NCBI RefSeq assembly: GCF_051014685.1
Contig: NW_027478529.1
Span: 1-64,000, forward strand
DNA length: 64,000 bases
Origin: Ptiloglossa arizonensis
Taxonomy: Eukaryota; Arthropoda; Insecta; Hymenoptera; Colletidae
Direction of reading: 5' to 3'
Shown here: positions 37,801-50,300 of the stretch, piece by piece
How positions within the stretch are numbered: position 1 is the stretch's first letter
Layout of the letters: the number at the start of each line of letters is the position of its first letter
Notes under the pieces: generated by a model
What the model saw: only the letters and a program-made list of their open reading frames with translations
Databases searched by the model: none
What the model was told of the DNA's origin: nothing
Position numbers and translations under genes: made by a program

Positions 37801-40800
37801 CGCTTAACCAGAATGGCCTAGGGGGTAAATACACATACCGTTGTAACCGGACGAGTTTCTACTTTCATACGCAATAGCAATTTTTGGGTTAGGTCAATCC
37901 GTTCGCGAGATACGGGAGTTTGAAGCTAAGAAATGGTTGAGGAGGCATCAAATTTTTCGCACTTCTGCTGTTCGAATCGCTTAACCAGATTGGCCTCGGG
38001 AAAAAATACACATACCGTTGTAATCGGGCGAGTTTCTACTTTCAGACGCAGCAGGAATTTCTGGGTTTGGTCTATCCGTTCGCGAGATATGGGACTTTGA
38101 AGCTAAGAAATAGTTGAGAAGGCAACAAATTTTTTGCACTTCTGCTGCTCCAGTCGCTTAACCAGAATGGCCTAGGGAAAAAATACACATACCGTTGTAA
38201 TCGGGCGAGTATCTACTTTCAGATGCAATAGGAATTTTTGGGTTAGGTCAATCCGTTCGCTACATATGGGAGTTTGAAGCTAAGACATGGTTGAGAAGAC
38301 AACAAATTTTTCGCAATTCTGCTGCTCCAAAGGCTTAACCAGAATGGCCTAGGGAAAAAATACACATACCGTTGTAATCGGGCGAGTTTCTACTTTCAGA
38401 CGCAGCAGGAATTTTTGGGTTAGGTCAATCTGTTCGCGAGATATGAAAGTTTGAAGCCAAGAAATGGTTGAGAAGGCAACAAATATTTCGCACTTCTGCT
38501 GCTCCAAACGCTTAACCAGAATGGCCTAGGGGAAAAATACACATATCGTTGTAAGAGGACGAGTTTCTACTTTCAGATGCAATAGGAATTTTTAGGTTAG
38601 GTCAATCCGTTAGCGAGATATGGGAGTTTGAAGCTAAGAAATTATTGAGAAGGCAACAAATTTTTCGCACTTCTGCTGCTCCAGTCGCTTAACCAGAATG
38701 GCCTAGGGGGAAAATACACATACCGTTGTAATCGGGCGAGTTTCTACTTTCAGACGCAGCAGGAATTTTCGGGTTTTGTCAATCCGTTCGCGAGATATGG
38801 GAGTTTGAAGCTAAGAAATAGTTGAGAAGACAACAAATTTTTCGTAATTCTGCTGCTCCAAACGCTTAACCAGAATGGCCTAGGGAAAAAATACACATAC
38901 CGTTGTAATCGGGCGAGTTTCTACTTTCAGACGCAGCAGGAATTTTTGGGTTAGGTCAATCTGTTCGCGAGATATGAAAGTTTGAAGCCAAGAAATGGTT
39001 GAGAAGGCAACAAATTTTTTGCACTTCTGCTGCTCCAGTCGCTTAACCAGAATGGCCTAGGGGGAAAATACACATACCGTTGTAATCGGGCGAGTTTCTA
39101 CTTTCAGATGGAATACGAATTTTTGGGTTAGGTCAATCCGTTCGCGAGATATGGGAGTTTGAAGCTAAGAAATAGTTGAGAAGACAACAAGTTTTTCGCA
39201 ATTCTGCTGCCCCAAACGCTTAACCAGAACGGCCTAGGGAAAAAACACACATACCGTTGTAATCGGGCGAGTTTCTACTTTGAGACGCAGCGGGAATTTT
39301 TGGGTTAGGTCAATCTGTTCGCGAGATATGGGAGTTTGAAGCCAAGAAATGGTTGAGAAGGCAAAAAATATTTCGATCTTCTGGTGCTCCAACCGCTTAA
39401 CCAGAATGGCCTAGGGAAAAAATACACATACCGCTGTAACCGGACGAGTTTCTACTTTCATACGCAATAGCAATTTTTGGGTTAGGTCAATCCGTTGGCG
39501 AGATACGGGAGTTTGAAGCTAAGAAATGGTTGAGAAGGCATCAAATTTTTCGCACTTCTGCTGCTCGAATCGCTTAACCAGATTGGCCTAGGGAAAAAAT
39601 AAACATACCGTTGTAATCGGGCGAGCTTCTACTTTCAGAAGCAGCAAGAATTTCTGGGTTTGGTCTATCCGTTCGCGAGATATGGGACTTTGAAGCTAAG
39701 AAATAGTTGAGAAGACAACAAGTTTTTCGCACATCTGCTGCTCCTACCGCTTAACCAGAATGGCCTAGGAAAAAAATACACATACCGTTGTAACCGGACG
39801 AGTTTCTACTTTCAGACGCAATAGGAATTTTTGGGTTAGGTCAATCCGGTCGCGAGATATGGGAGTTTGAATCTAAGAAATGGTTGAGAAGGCAACAAAA
39901 TTTTCGCAATTCTGCTGCTCCAGTCGCTTAACCAGAATGGCCTAGGGGTAAAATACACATACCGTTGTAATCGGGCGAGTTTCTACTTTCAGATGCGATA
40001 GTAATTTTCTGGGTTAGGTCTATCCGTTCGCGACATATGGGAGTTTGAAGCTAAGAAATGGTTGATAAGACAACAAATTTTTCGCACTTCTGCTGCTCGA
40101 ATCGCTTAACCAGATTGGCCTAGGGAAAAAATAAACATACCGTTGTAATCGGGCGAGCTTCTACTTTCAGAAGCAGCAAGAATTTCTGGGTTTGGTCTAT
40201 CCGTTCGCGAGATATGGGAGTTTGAAGCCAAGAAATGGTTGAGAAGGCAACAAATATTTCGCACTTCTGCTGCTCCAGTCGCTTAACCAGAATGGCCTAG
40301 GGGGAAAATACACGTACCGTTGTAATCGGGCGAGTATCTACTTTCAGATGCAATAGGAATTTTTGGGTTAGGTCAATCCGTTCGCTACATATGGGAGTTT
40401 GAAGCTAAGAAATGGTTGAGAAGACAACAAATTTTTCGCAATTCTGCTGCTCCAAAGGCTTAACCAGAATGGCCTAGGGAAAAAATACACATACCGTTGT
40501 AATCGGGAGAGTTTCTACTTTCAGACGAAGCAGGAATTTTTGGGTTAGGTCAATCTGTTCGCGAGATATGAGAGTTTGAAGCCAAGAAATGGTTGAGAAG
40601 GCAACAAATTTTTTGCACTTCTGCTGCTCCAGTCGCTTAACCAGAATGGCCTAGGGGGTAAATACACATACCGTTGTAATCGGGCGAGTTTCTACTTTCA
40701 GATGCAATACGAATTTTTGGGTTAGGTCAATCCGTTCGCGACATATGGGAGTTTGAAGCTAAGAAATGGTTGAGAAGGCAACAAATTTTTCGCACTTCTG

Positions 40801-41345
40801 CTGCTCCAGTCGCTTAACCAGAATGGCCTAGGGGTAAAATACACATACCGTTGTAATCGGGCGAGTTTCTACTTTCAGATGCGATAGGAATTTTCTGGGT
40901 TAGGTCTATCCGTTCGCGACATATGGGAGTTTGAAGCTAAGAAATGGTTGATAAGACAACAAATTTTTCGCACTTCTGCTGCTCCAACCGCTTAACCAGA
41001 ATGGCCTAGGGAAAAAATACACATACCGTTGTAATCGAGCGAGTTTCTACTTTCAGACGCAGCAGGAATTTCTGTGATTGGTCAATCCGTACGCGAGATA
41101 TGGGAGTTTGAAGCCAAGAAATGGTTGAGAAGGCAACAAATATTTCGCTCTTCTGCTGCTCCAACCGCTTAACCAGAATGGCCTAGGGAAAAAATACACA
41201 TACCGTTGTAACCGGACGAGTTTCTACTTTCATACGCAATAGCAATTTTTGGGTTAGTTCAATCCGTTCGCGAGATACGGGAGTTTGAAGCTAAGAAATG
41301 GTTGAGAAGGCATCAAATTTTTCGCACTTCTGCTGCTCGAATCGC
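34891..41345. repeat. Satellite monomers, 35-41 kb, mosaic of 24-30 kb types
   Basis: About 36 monomers made mainly of types first seen at 23-31 kb: 'gcttctactttcagaagc', 'acccataccgctg' (36061, with relatives at 23691 and 29431), 'ttcgctacatatggg' with 'gagtatctactttcag', and 'gagatacgggag'. Near 39740 a monomer is a chimera, starting like the 'cgcacatctgctgctcc' type and ending like the 'tcctaccgcttaacc' type. Relative to its 20-kb partner, two monomers are missing at that point. Confidence 0.75.
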
Positions 41346-43440
41346 TTAACCAGATTGGCCTAGGGAAGAAATACACATACCGTTGTAATCGGGCGAGCTT
41401 CTACTTTCAGAAGCAGCAAGAATTTCTGGGTTTGGTCTATCCGTTCGCGTGATATGGGACTTTGAAGCTAAGAAATAGTTGAAAAGACAACAAATTTTTC
41501 GCACATCTGCTGCTCCAAACGCTTCACCAGAATGGCCTATGGGAAAAATGCACATACCGTTGTAATCGGGCGAGTTTCTACTTTCAGATGCTATAGGAAT
41601 TTTTGAGTTAGGTCAATCCGTTCGCGATATATGGGAGTTTGAAGCCAAGAAATGGTTGAGAAGGCAACAAATATTTCGCTCTTCTGCTGCTCCAACCGCT
41701 TAACCAGAATGGCCTAGGGAAAAAATACCCATACCGCTGTAATCGGGCGAGTTTCTACTTTCAGACGCAGAAGGAATTTTCGGGTTTTGTCAATCCGTTC
41801 GCGAGATATGGGAGTTTGAAGCTAAGAAATAGTTGAGAAGACCACAAATTTTTCGCAATTCTGCTGCTCCAAACGCTTAACCAGAATGGCCTAGTGAAAA
41901 AACACACATACCGTTGTAATCGGTCGAGTTTCTACTTTGAGACGCAGCAGGAATTTTTGGGTTAGGTCAATCTGTTCGCGAGATATGGGAGTTTGAAGCC
42001 AAGAAATGTTTGAGAAGGCAACAAATATTTCGCTCTTCTGCTGCTCCAACCGCTTAACCAGAATGGCCTAGGGAAAAAATACCCATACCGCTGTAATCGG
42101 TCGAGTTTCTACTTTCAGACGCAGCAGGAATTTTCGGGTTTTGTCAATCCGTTCGCGAGATATGGGAGTTTGAAGCTAAGAAATAGTTGAGAAGACAACA
42201 AATTTTTCGCAATTCTGCTGCTCCAAACGCTTAACCAGAATGGCCTAGGGAAAAAATACACATACCGTTGTAACCGGACGAGTTTCTACTTTCATACGCA
42301 ATAGCAATTTTTGGGTTAGGTCAATCCGTTCGCGAGATACGGGAGTTTGAATATAAGAAATGGTTGAGGAGGCATCAAATTTTTCGCACTTCTGCTGTTC
42401 GAATCGCTTAACCAGATTGGCCTAGGGAAAAAATACACATACCGTTGTAATCGGGCGAGTTTCTACTTTCAGACGCAGCAGGAATTTCTGGGTTTGGTCT
42501 ATCCGTTCGCGAGATATGGGACTTTGAAGCTAAGAAATAGTTGAGAAGGCAACAAATTTTTTGCACTTCTGCTGCTCCAGTCGCTTAACCAGAATGGCCT
42601 AGGGAAAAAATACACATACCGTTGTAATCGGGCGAGTTTCTACTTTCAGACGCAGCAGGAATTTTTGGGTTAGGTCAATCTGTTCGCGAGATATGGGAGT
42701 TTGAAGCCAAGAAATGGTTGAGAAGGCAACAAATTTTTTGCACTTCTGCTGCTCCAGTCGCTTAACCAGAATGGCCTAGGGGGTAAATACACATACCGTT
42801 GTAATCGGGCGAGTTTCTACTTTCAGATGCAATACGAATTTTTGGGTTAGGTCAATCCGTTCGCGACATATGGGAGTTTGAAGCTAAGAAATGTTTGAGA
42901 AGGCAACAAATTTTTCGCACTTCTGCTGCTCCAGTCGCTTAACCAGAATGGCCTAGGGGTAAAATACACATACCGTTGTAATCGGGCGAGTTTCTACTTA
43001 CAGATGCGATAGGAATTTTTGGGTTAGGTCAATCCGTTCGCGACATATGGGAGTTTGAAGCTAAGAAATGGTTGACAAGACAACAAATTTTTCGCACTTC
43101 TGCTGCTCCAACCGCTTAACCAGAATGGCCTAGGGAGAAAATACACATACCGTTGTAATCGAGCGAGTTTCCACTTTCAGACGCAGCAGGAATTTCTGTG
43201 ATTGGTCAATCCGTTCGCGAGATATGGGAGTTTGCAGCCAAGAAATGGTTGAGAAGGCAACAAATATTTTGCACTTCTGCTGCTCCAAACGCTTAACCAG
43301 AATGGCATTGGGGGGAAATACACATACCGCTGTAATCGGGCGAGTTTCTACTTTCAGATGCAATACGAATTTTTGGGTTAGGTCAATCCGTTCGCAAGAT
43401 ATGGGAGTTTGAATCCAAAAAATGGTTGAGATGGCAACAA
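41346..43440. repeat. Segmental block repeated at 44.3-47.3 kb
   Basis: This block recurs at three offsets that are all whole monomers: 3009 bp (41346 to 44355), 3540 bp (41581 to 45121; 42351 to 45891) and 3894 bp (43201 to 47095), which is 17, 20 and 22 monomers. Markers are 'cttcaccagaatggcc', 'gatgctatagg', 'gaatataagaaatgg', 'ttacagatgcgatagg' and 'gattggtcaat'. The changing offset shows insertions of complete monomers in the later copy. Confidence 0.8.
42506..42682. repeat. Representative full-length 177-bp monomer
   Basis: I take the unit as starting at the TCGCGA-containing anchor; the choice of start is arbitrary because the repeat is circularly permutable. This copy has 76 G or C in 177 bases, about 43% GC, and seven CpG dinucleotides. 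In order it shows the TCGCGA dyad, 'gaagctaagaaatagttgag', an A/T tract around 'aaattttttgca', 'ctgctgctcca', the palindrome CCTAGG, an A6 run, the conserved 'accgttgtaa' core, 'tttctactttcag', the diagnostic 'acgcagc' block and 'gggttaggtcaat'. The length is 3 x 59, so reading frames carry over from one monomer to the next. Confidence 0.95.
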
Positions 43441-44354
43441 ATTTTTTGCACTTCTGCTGCTCCAGTCGCTTAACCAGAATGGCCTAGGGAAAAAACACAC
43501 ATACCGTTGTAATCGGGCGAGTTTCTACTTTGAGACGCAGCAGGAATTTTTGGGTTAGGTCAATCTGTTCGCGAGATATGGGAGTTTGAAGCCAAGAAAT
43601 GGTTAAGAAGGCAACAAATATTTCGCTCTTCTGCTGCTCCAACCGCTTAACCAGAATGGCCTAGGGAAAAAATACACATACCGTTGTAACCGGACGAGTT
43701 TCTACTTTCATACGCAATAGCAATTTTTGGGTTAGGTCAATCCGTTCGCGAGATACGGGAGCTTGAAGCTAAGAAATGGTTGAGGAGGCATCAAGTTTTT
43801 CGCACTTCTGCTGCTCGAATCGCTTAACCAGATTGGCCTAGGGAAAAAATACACATACTGTTGTAATCGGGCGAGCTTCTACTTTCAGAAGCAGCAAGAA
43901 TTTCTGGGTTTGGTCTATCCGTTCGCGAGATATGGGACTTTGAAGCTAAGAAATAGTTGAGAAGACAACAAATTTTTCGCAATTCTGCTGCTCCAAACGC
44001 TTAACCAGAATGGCCTATGGGAAAAATACACATACCGTTGTTATCGGGCGAGTTTCTACTTTCAGATGCAATAGGAATTTTTGAGTTAGGTCAATCCGTT
44101 CGCGATATATGGGAGTTTGAAGCCAAGAAATGGTTGAGAAGGCAACAAATATTTCGCTCTTCTGCTGCTCCAACCGCTTAACCAGAATGGCCTAGGGAAA
44201 AAATACACATACCGTTGTAACCGGACGAGTTTCTACTTTCATACGCAATAGCAATTTTTGGGTTAGGTCAATCCGTTCGCGAGATACGGGAGTTTGAAGC
44301 TAAGAAATGGTTGAGAAGGCATCAAATTTTTCGCACTTCTGCTGCACGAATCGC
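43441..44354. repeat. Linking monomers, 43.4-44.35 kb
   Basis: About five monomers join the two related blocks. They repeat types common after 23 kb: 'ctttgagacgcagc' with 'aatctgttcgcg', 'catacgcaatagc' with 'gagatacgggag', and 'gcttctactttcagaagc'. Private changes are 'ggttaagaaggc' near 43605 and 'cgttgttatcgggc' near 44040. I see no departure from satellite. Confidence 0.75.
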
Positions 44355-47345
44355 TTAACCAGATTGGCCTAGGGAAAAAATAAACATACCGTTGTAATCG
44401 GGCGAGCTTCTACTTTCAGAAGCAGCAAGAATTTCTGGGTTTGGTCTATCCGTTCGCGTGATATGGGACTTTGAAGCTAAGAAATAGTTGCGAAGACAAC
44501 AAATTTTTCGCACATCTGCTGCTCCAAACGCTTCACCAGAATGGCCTATGGGAAAAATGCACATACCGTTGTAATCGGGCGAGTTTCTACTTTCAGATGC
44601 TATAGGAATTTTTGAGTTAGGTCAATCCGTTCGCGAGATATGGGAGTTTGAAGCTAAGAAATAGTTGAGAAGACCACAAATTTTTCGCAATTCTGCTGCT
44701 CCAAACGCTTAACCAGAATGGCCTAGTGAAAAAACACACATACCGTTGTAATCGGTCGAGTTTCTACTTTGAGACGCAGCAGGAATTTTTGGGTTAGGTC
44801 AATCTGTTCGCGAGATATGGGAGTTTGAAGCCAAGAAATGTTTGAGAAGGCAACAAATATTTCGCTCTTCTGCTGCTCCAACCGCTTAACCAGAATGGCC
44901 TAGGGAAGAAATACCCATACCGCTGTAATCGGTCGAGTTTCTACTTTCAGACGCAGCAGGAATTTTCGGGTTTTGTAAATCCGTTCGCGAGATATGGGAG
45001 TTTGAAGCTAAGAAATAGTTGCGAAGACAACAAATTTTTCGCACATCTGCTGCTCCAAACGCTTCACCAGAATGGCCTATGGGAAAAATGCACATACCGT
45101 TGTAATCGGGCGAGTTTCTACTTTCAGATGCTATAGGAATTTTTGAGTTAGGTCAATCCGTTCGCGATATATGGGAGTTTGAAGCCAAGAAATGGTTGAG
45201 AAGGCAACAAATCTTTCGCTCTTCTGCTGCTCCAACCGCTTAACCAGAATGGCCTAGGGAAAAAATACCCATACCGCTGTAATCGGGCGAGTTTCTACTT
45301 TCAGACGCAGAAGGAATTTTCGGGTTTTGTCAATCCGTTCGCGAGATATGGGAGTTTGAAGCTAAGAAATAGTTGAGAAGACCACAAATTTTTCGCAATT
45401 CTGCTGCTCCAAACGCTTAACCAGAATGGCCTAGTGAAAAAACACACATACCGTTGTAATCGGTCGAGTTTCTACTTTGAGACGCAGCAGGAATTTTTGG
45501 GTTAGGTCAATCTGTTCGCGAGATATGGGAGTTTGAAGCCAAGAAATGTTTGAGAAGGCAACAAATATTTCGCTCTTCTGCTGCTCCAACCGCTTAACCA
45601 GAATGGCCTAGGGAAGAAATACCCATACCGCTGTAATCGGTCGAGTTTCTACTTTCAGACGCAGCAGGAATTTTCGGGTTTTGTAAATCCGTTCGCGAGA
45701 TATGGGAGTTTGAAGCTAAGAAATAGTTGAGAAGACAACAAATTTTTCGCAATTCTGCTGCTCCAAACGCTTAACCAGAATGGCCTAGGGAAAAAATACA
45801 CATACCGTTGTAACCGGACGAGTTTCTACTTTCATACGCAATAGCAATTTTTGGGTTAGGTCAATCCGTTCGCGAGATACGGGAGTTTGAATATAAGAAA
45901 TGGTTGAGGAGGCATCAAATTTTTCGCACTTCTGCTGTTCGAATCGCTTAACCAGATTGGCCTAGGGAAAAAATACACATACCGTTGTAATCGGGCGAGT
46001 TTCTACTTTCAGACGCAGCAGGAATTTCTGGGTTTGGTCTATCCGTTCGCGAGATATGGGACTTTGAAGCTAAGAAATAGTTGAGAAGGCAACAAATTTT
46101 TTGCACTTCTGCTGCTCCAGTCGCTTAACCAGAATGGCCTAGGGAAAAAATACACATACCGTTGTAACCGGACGAGTTTCTACTTTCAGACGCAATAGGA
46201 ATTTTTGGGTTAGGTCAATCCGTTCGCTACATATGGGAGTTTGAAGCTAAGAAATGGTTGGGAAGACAACAAATTTTTCGCAATTCTGCTGCTCCAAAGG
46301 CTTAACCAGAATGGCCTAGGGAAAAAATACACATACCGTTGTAATCGGGCGAGTTTCTACTTTCAGACGCAGCAGGAATTTTTGGGTTAGGTCAATCTGT
46401 TCGCGAGATATGGGAGTTTGAAGCCAAGAAATGGTTGAGAAGGCAACAAATTTTTTGCACTTCTGCTGCTCCAGTCGCTTAACCAGAATGGCCTAGGGGG
46501 TAAATACACATACCGTTGTAATCGGGCGAGTTTCTACTTACAGATGCGATAGGAATTTTTGGGTTAGGTCAATCCGTTCGCGACATATGGGAGTTTGAAG
46601 CTAAGAAATGGTTGACAAGACAACAAATTTTTCGCACTTCTGCTGCTCCAACCGCTTAACCAGAATGGCCTAGGGAGAAAATACACATACCGTTGTAATC
46701 GGGCGAGTTTCTACTTTCAGATGCAATACGAATTTTTGGGATAGGTCAATCCGTTCGCGACATATGGGAGTTTGAAGCTAAGAAATGTTTGAGAAGGCAA
46801 CAAATTTTTCGCACTTCTGCTGCTCCAGTCGCTTAACCAGAATGGCCTAGGGGTAAAATACACATACCGTTGTAATCGGGCGAGTTTCTACTTACAGATG
46901 CGATAGGAATTTTTGGGTTAGGTCAATCCGTTCGCGACATATGGGAGTTTGAAGCTAAGAAATGGTTGACAAGACAACAAATTTTTCGCACTTCTGCTGC
47001 TCCAACCGCTTAACCAGAATGGCCTAGGGAGAAAATACACATACCGTTGTAATCGAGCGAGTTTCTACTTTCAGACGCAGCAGGAATTTCTGTGATTGGT
47101 CAATCCGTTCGCGAGATATGGGAGTTTCCAGCCAAGAAATGGTTGAGAAGGCAACAAATATTTTGCACTTCTGCTGCTCCAAACGCTTAACCAGAATGGC
47201 CTAGGGGGGAAATACACATACCGCTGTAATCGGGCGAGTTTCTACTTTCAGATGCAATACGAATTTTTGGGTTAGGTCAATCCGTTCGCAAGATATGGGA
47301 GTTTGAATCCAAAAAATGGTTGAGAAGGCAACAAATTTTTTGCAC
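44355..47345. repeat. Rearranged copy of 41.3-43.4 kb with internal doublings
   Basis: Begins as a 17-monomer-offset copy of 41346 and then contains internal repeats. The 'cttcaccagaatggcc' and 'gatgctatagg' pair appears at 44590 and again 531 bp later at 45121. 'aagaaatgtttgagaagg' is at 44833 and 45541 (708 bp apart), and 'ttacagatgcgatagg' is near 46538 and 46892. Each step is a whole number of monomers. The end joins the start of the right macro-repeat copy near 47551 through about one monomer of mixed type. Confidence 0.75.
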
Positions 47346-50300
47346 TTCTGCTGCTCCAGTCGCTTAACCAAAATGGCCTAGGGGGAAAATACACACACCG
47401 TTGTAAGAGGACGAGTTTCTACTTTCAGACGCAATAGGAATTTTTGGGTTAGGTCAATCCGTTCGCGATATATGGGAGTTTGAAGCTAAGAAATGGTTGA
47501 GAAGGCAACAAATATTTCGCTCTTCTGGTGCTCCAACCGCTTAACCAGAATGGCCTAGGGAAAAAATACACATACCGTTGTAATCGGGCGAGTTTCTACT
47601 TTCAGACGCAGCAGGAATTTCTGGGTTTGGTCTATCCGTTCGCGAGATATGGGACTTTGAAGCTAAGAAATAGTTGAGAAGGCAACAAATTTTTTGCACT
47701 TCTGCTGCTCCAGTCGCTTAACCAGAATGGCCTAGGGAAAAAATACACATACCGTTGTAACCGGACGAGTTTCTACTTTCAGACGCAATAGGCATTTTTG
47801 GGTTATGTCAATCCGTTCGCGAGATACGGGAGTTTGAAGCTAAGAAATGGTTGAGAAGGTAACAAATTTGTCGCACTTCTGCTGCTCCAACCGCTTAACC
47901 AGAATGGCCAAGGGAAAAAATACACATACCGCTGTAACCGGACGAGTTTCTACTTTCAGACGCAATAGGAATTTTTGGGTTAGGTCAATCCGTTCGCGAG
48001 ATACGGGAGTTTGAAGCTAAGAAATGGTTGAGAAAGTAACAAATTTTTCGCACTTCTGCTGCTCCAGTCGCTTAACCAGAATGGCCTAGGGGGAAAATAC
48101 ACGTACCGTTGTAATCGGGCGAGTATCTACTTTCAGATGCAATAGGAATTTTTGGGTTAGGTCAATCCGTTCGCTACATATGGGAGTTTGAAGCTAAGAC
48201 GTGGTTGAGAAGACAACAAATATTTCGCAATTCTGCTGCTCCAAAGGCTTAACCAGAATGGCCTAGGGAAAAAATACACATACCGTTGTAATCGGGCGAG
48301 TTTCTACTTTCAGACGCAGCAGGAATTTTTGGGTTAGGTCAATCTGTTCGCGAGATATGAGAGTTTGAAGCCAAGAAATGGTTGAGAAGGCAACAAATTT
48401 TTTGCACTTCTGCTGCTCCAGTCGCTTAACCAGAATGGCCTAGGGGGTAAATACACATACCGTTGTAATCGGGCGAGTTTCTACTTTCAGATGCAATACG
48501 AATTTTTGGGTTAGGTCAATCCGTTCGCGACATATGGGAGTTTGAAGCTAAGAAATGGTTGAGAAGGCAACAAATTTTTCGCACTTCTGCTGCTCCAGTC
48601 GCTTAACCAGAATGGCCTAGGGAAAAAATACACATACCGTTGTAATCGAGCGAGTTTCTACTTTCAGACGCAGCAGGAATTTCTGTTATTGGTCAATCCG
48701 TTCGCGAGATATGGGAGTTTGAAGCCAAGAAATGGTTGAGAAGGCAACAAATATTTCGCAATTCTGCTGCTCCAAACGCTTAACCAGTATGGCCTAGGGA
48801 AAAAATACACATACCGTTGTAAGAGGACGAGTTTCTACTTTCAGACGCAATAGGAATTCTTGGGTTAGGTCAATCCGTTAGCGAGATATGGGAGTTTGAA
48901 GCTAAGAAATGATTGAGAAGGCAACAAATTATTCGCACTTCTGCTGCTGCAGTCGCTTAACCAGAATGGCCTAGGGAAAAAACACACATACCGTTGTAAT
49001 CGGGCGAGCTTCTACTTTCAGAAGCAGCAAGAATTTCTGGGTTTGGTCTATCCGTTCGCGAGATATGGGACCTTGAAGCTAAGAAATAGTTGAGAAGACA
49101 ACAAATTTTTCGCACTTCTGCTGCTCCAAACGCTTAACCAGAATGGCCTATGGGAAAAATACACATACCGTTGTAATCGGGCGAGTTTCTACTTTCAGAT
49201 GCAATAGGAATTTTTGAGTTAGGTCAATCCGTTCGCGATATATGGGAGTTTGAAGCCGAGAAATGGTTGAGAAGGCAACAAATATTTCGCTCTTCTGCTG
49301 CTCCAACCGCTTAACCAGAATGGCCTAGGGAAAAAATACCCATACCGCTGTAATCGGGCGAGTTTCTACTTTCAGACGCAACAGGAATTTTCGGGTTTTG
49401 TCAATCCGTTCGCGAGATATGGGAGTTTGAAGCTAAGAAATAGTTGAGAAGACAACAAATTTTTCGCAATTCTGCTGCTCCAAACGCTTAACCAGAATGG
49501 CCTAGGGAAAAAACACACATACCGTTGTAATCGGGCGAGTTTCTACTTTGAGACGCAGCAGGAATTTTTGGGTTAGGTCAATCTGTTCGCGAGATATTGG
49601 AGTTTGAAGCCAAGAAATGGTTGAGAAGGCAACAAATATTTCGCACTTCTGCTGCTCCTACCGCTTAACCAGAATGGCCTATGGGAAAAATACACATACT
49701 GTTGTAATCGGGCGAGTTTCTACTTTCAGATGCAATAGAAATTTTTGGGTTAGGTCAATCCGTTCGCGACATATGGGAGTTTGAAGCCAAGAAATGATTG
49801 AGAAGGCAGCAAATTTTTCGCACTTCTGTTGCTCCAACCGCTTAACCAGAATGGCCTAGGGAAAAAATACACATACCGTTGTAAGAGGACGAGTTTCTAC
49901 TTTCAGACGCAATAGGAATTCTTGGGTTAGGTCAATCCGTTAGCGAGATATGGGAGTTTGAAGCTAAGAAATGATTGAGAAGGCAACAAATTATTCGCAC
50001 TTCTGCTGCTGCAGTCGCTTAACCAGAATGGCCTAGGGGGAAAATTCACATACCGTTGTAATCGGGCGAGTTTCTACTTTCAGATGCAATACGAATTTTT
50101 GGGTTAGGTCAATCCGTTCGCGAGATATGGGAGTTTGAAGCTAAGAAATAGTTGAGAAGACAACAAGTTTTTCGCAGTTCTGCTGCCCCAAACGCTTAAC
50201 CAGAATGGCCTAGGGAAAAAACACACATATCGTTGTAATCGGGCGAGTTTCTACTTTGAGACGCAGCAGGAATTTTTGGGTTAGGTCAATCTGTTCGCGA

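Larger units (their letters stand above)
27644..47550. repeat. 19,907-bp macro-repeat, left copy
   Basis: Sequence from about 27644 recurs 19,907 bp later. Exact offset holds at 29161/49068, 32413/52320, 33861/53768 and 35680/55587. Over 27.64-38.73 kb I found eight single-base differences: 27691, 30432, 30848, 32304, 33646, 33848, 36499 and 37979 against the same positions plus 19,907. No indel showed in that part. This was not a formal alignment, but identity there is about 99.9%. 19,907 is 112 monomers plus 83 bases, and the remainder matches the truncated monomer. After about 38.73 kb the copies differ by whole monomers. Confidence 0.9.

Noticed and set aside
42506..42682. Similarity to Arabidopsis CEN180 ('atatgggactttgaagc' against a CEN180 'atatggactttggc' segment)
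   Set aside because: The match is about a dozen bases recalled from memory and does not extend along the unit, so it does not support homology or a plant assignment.
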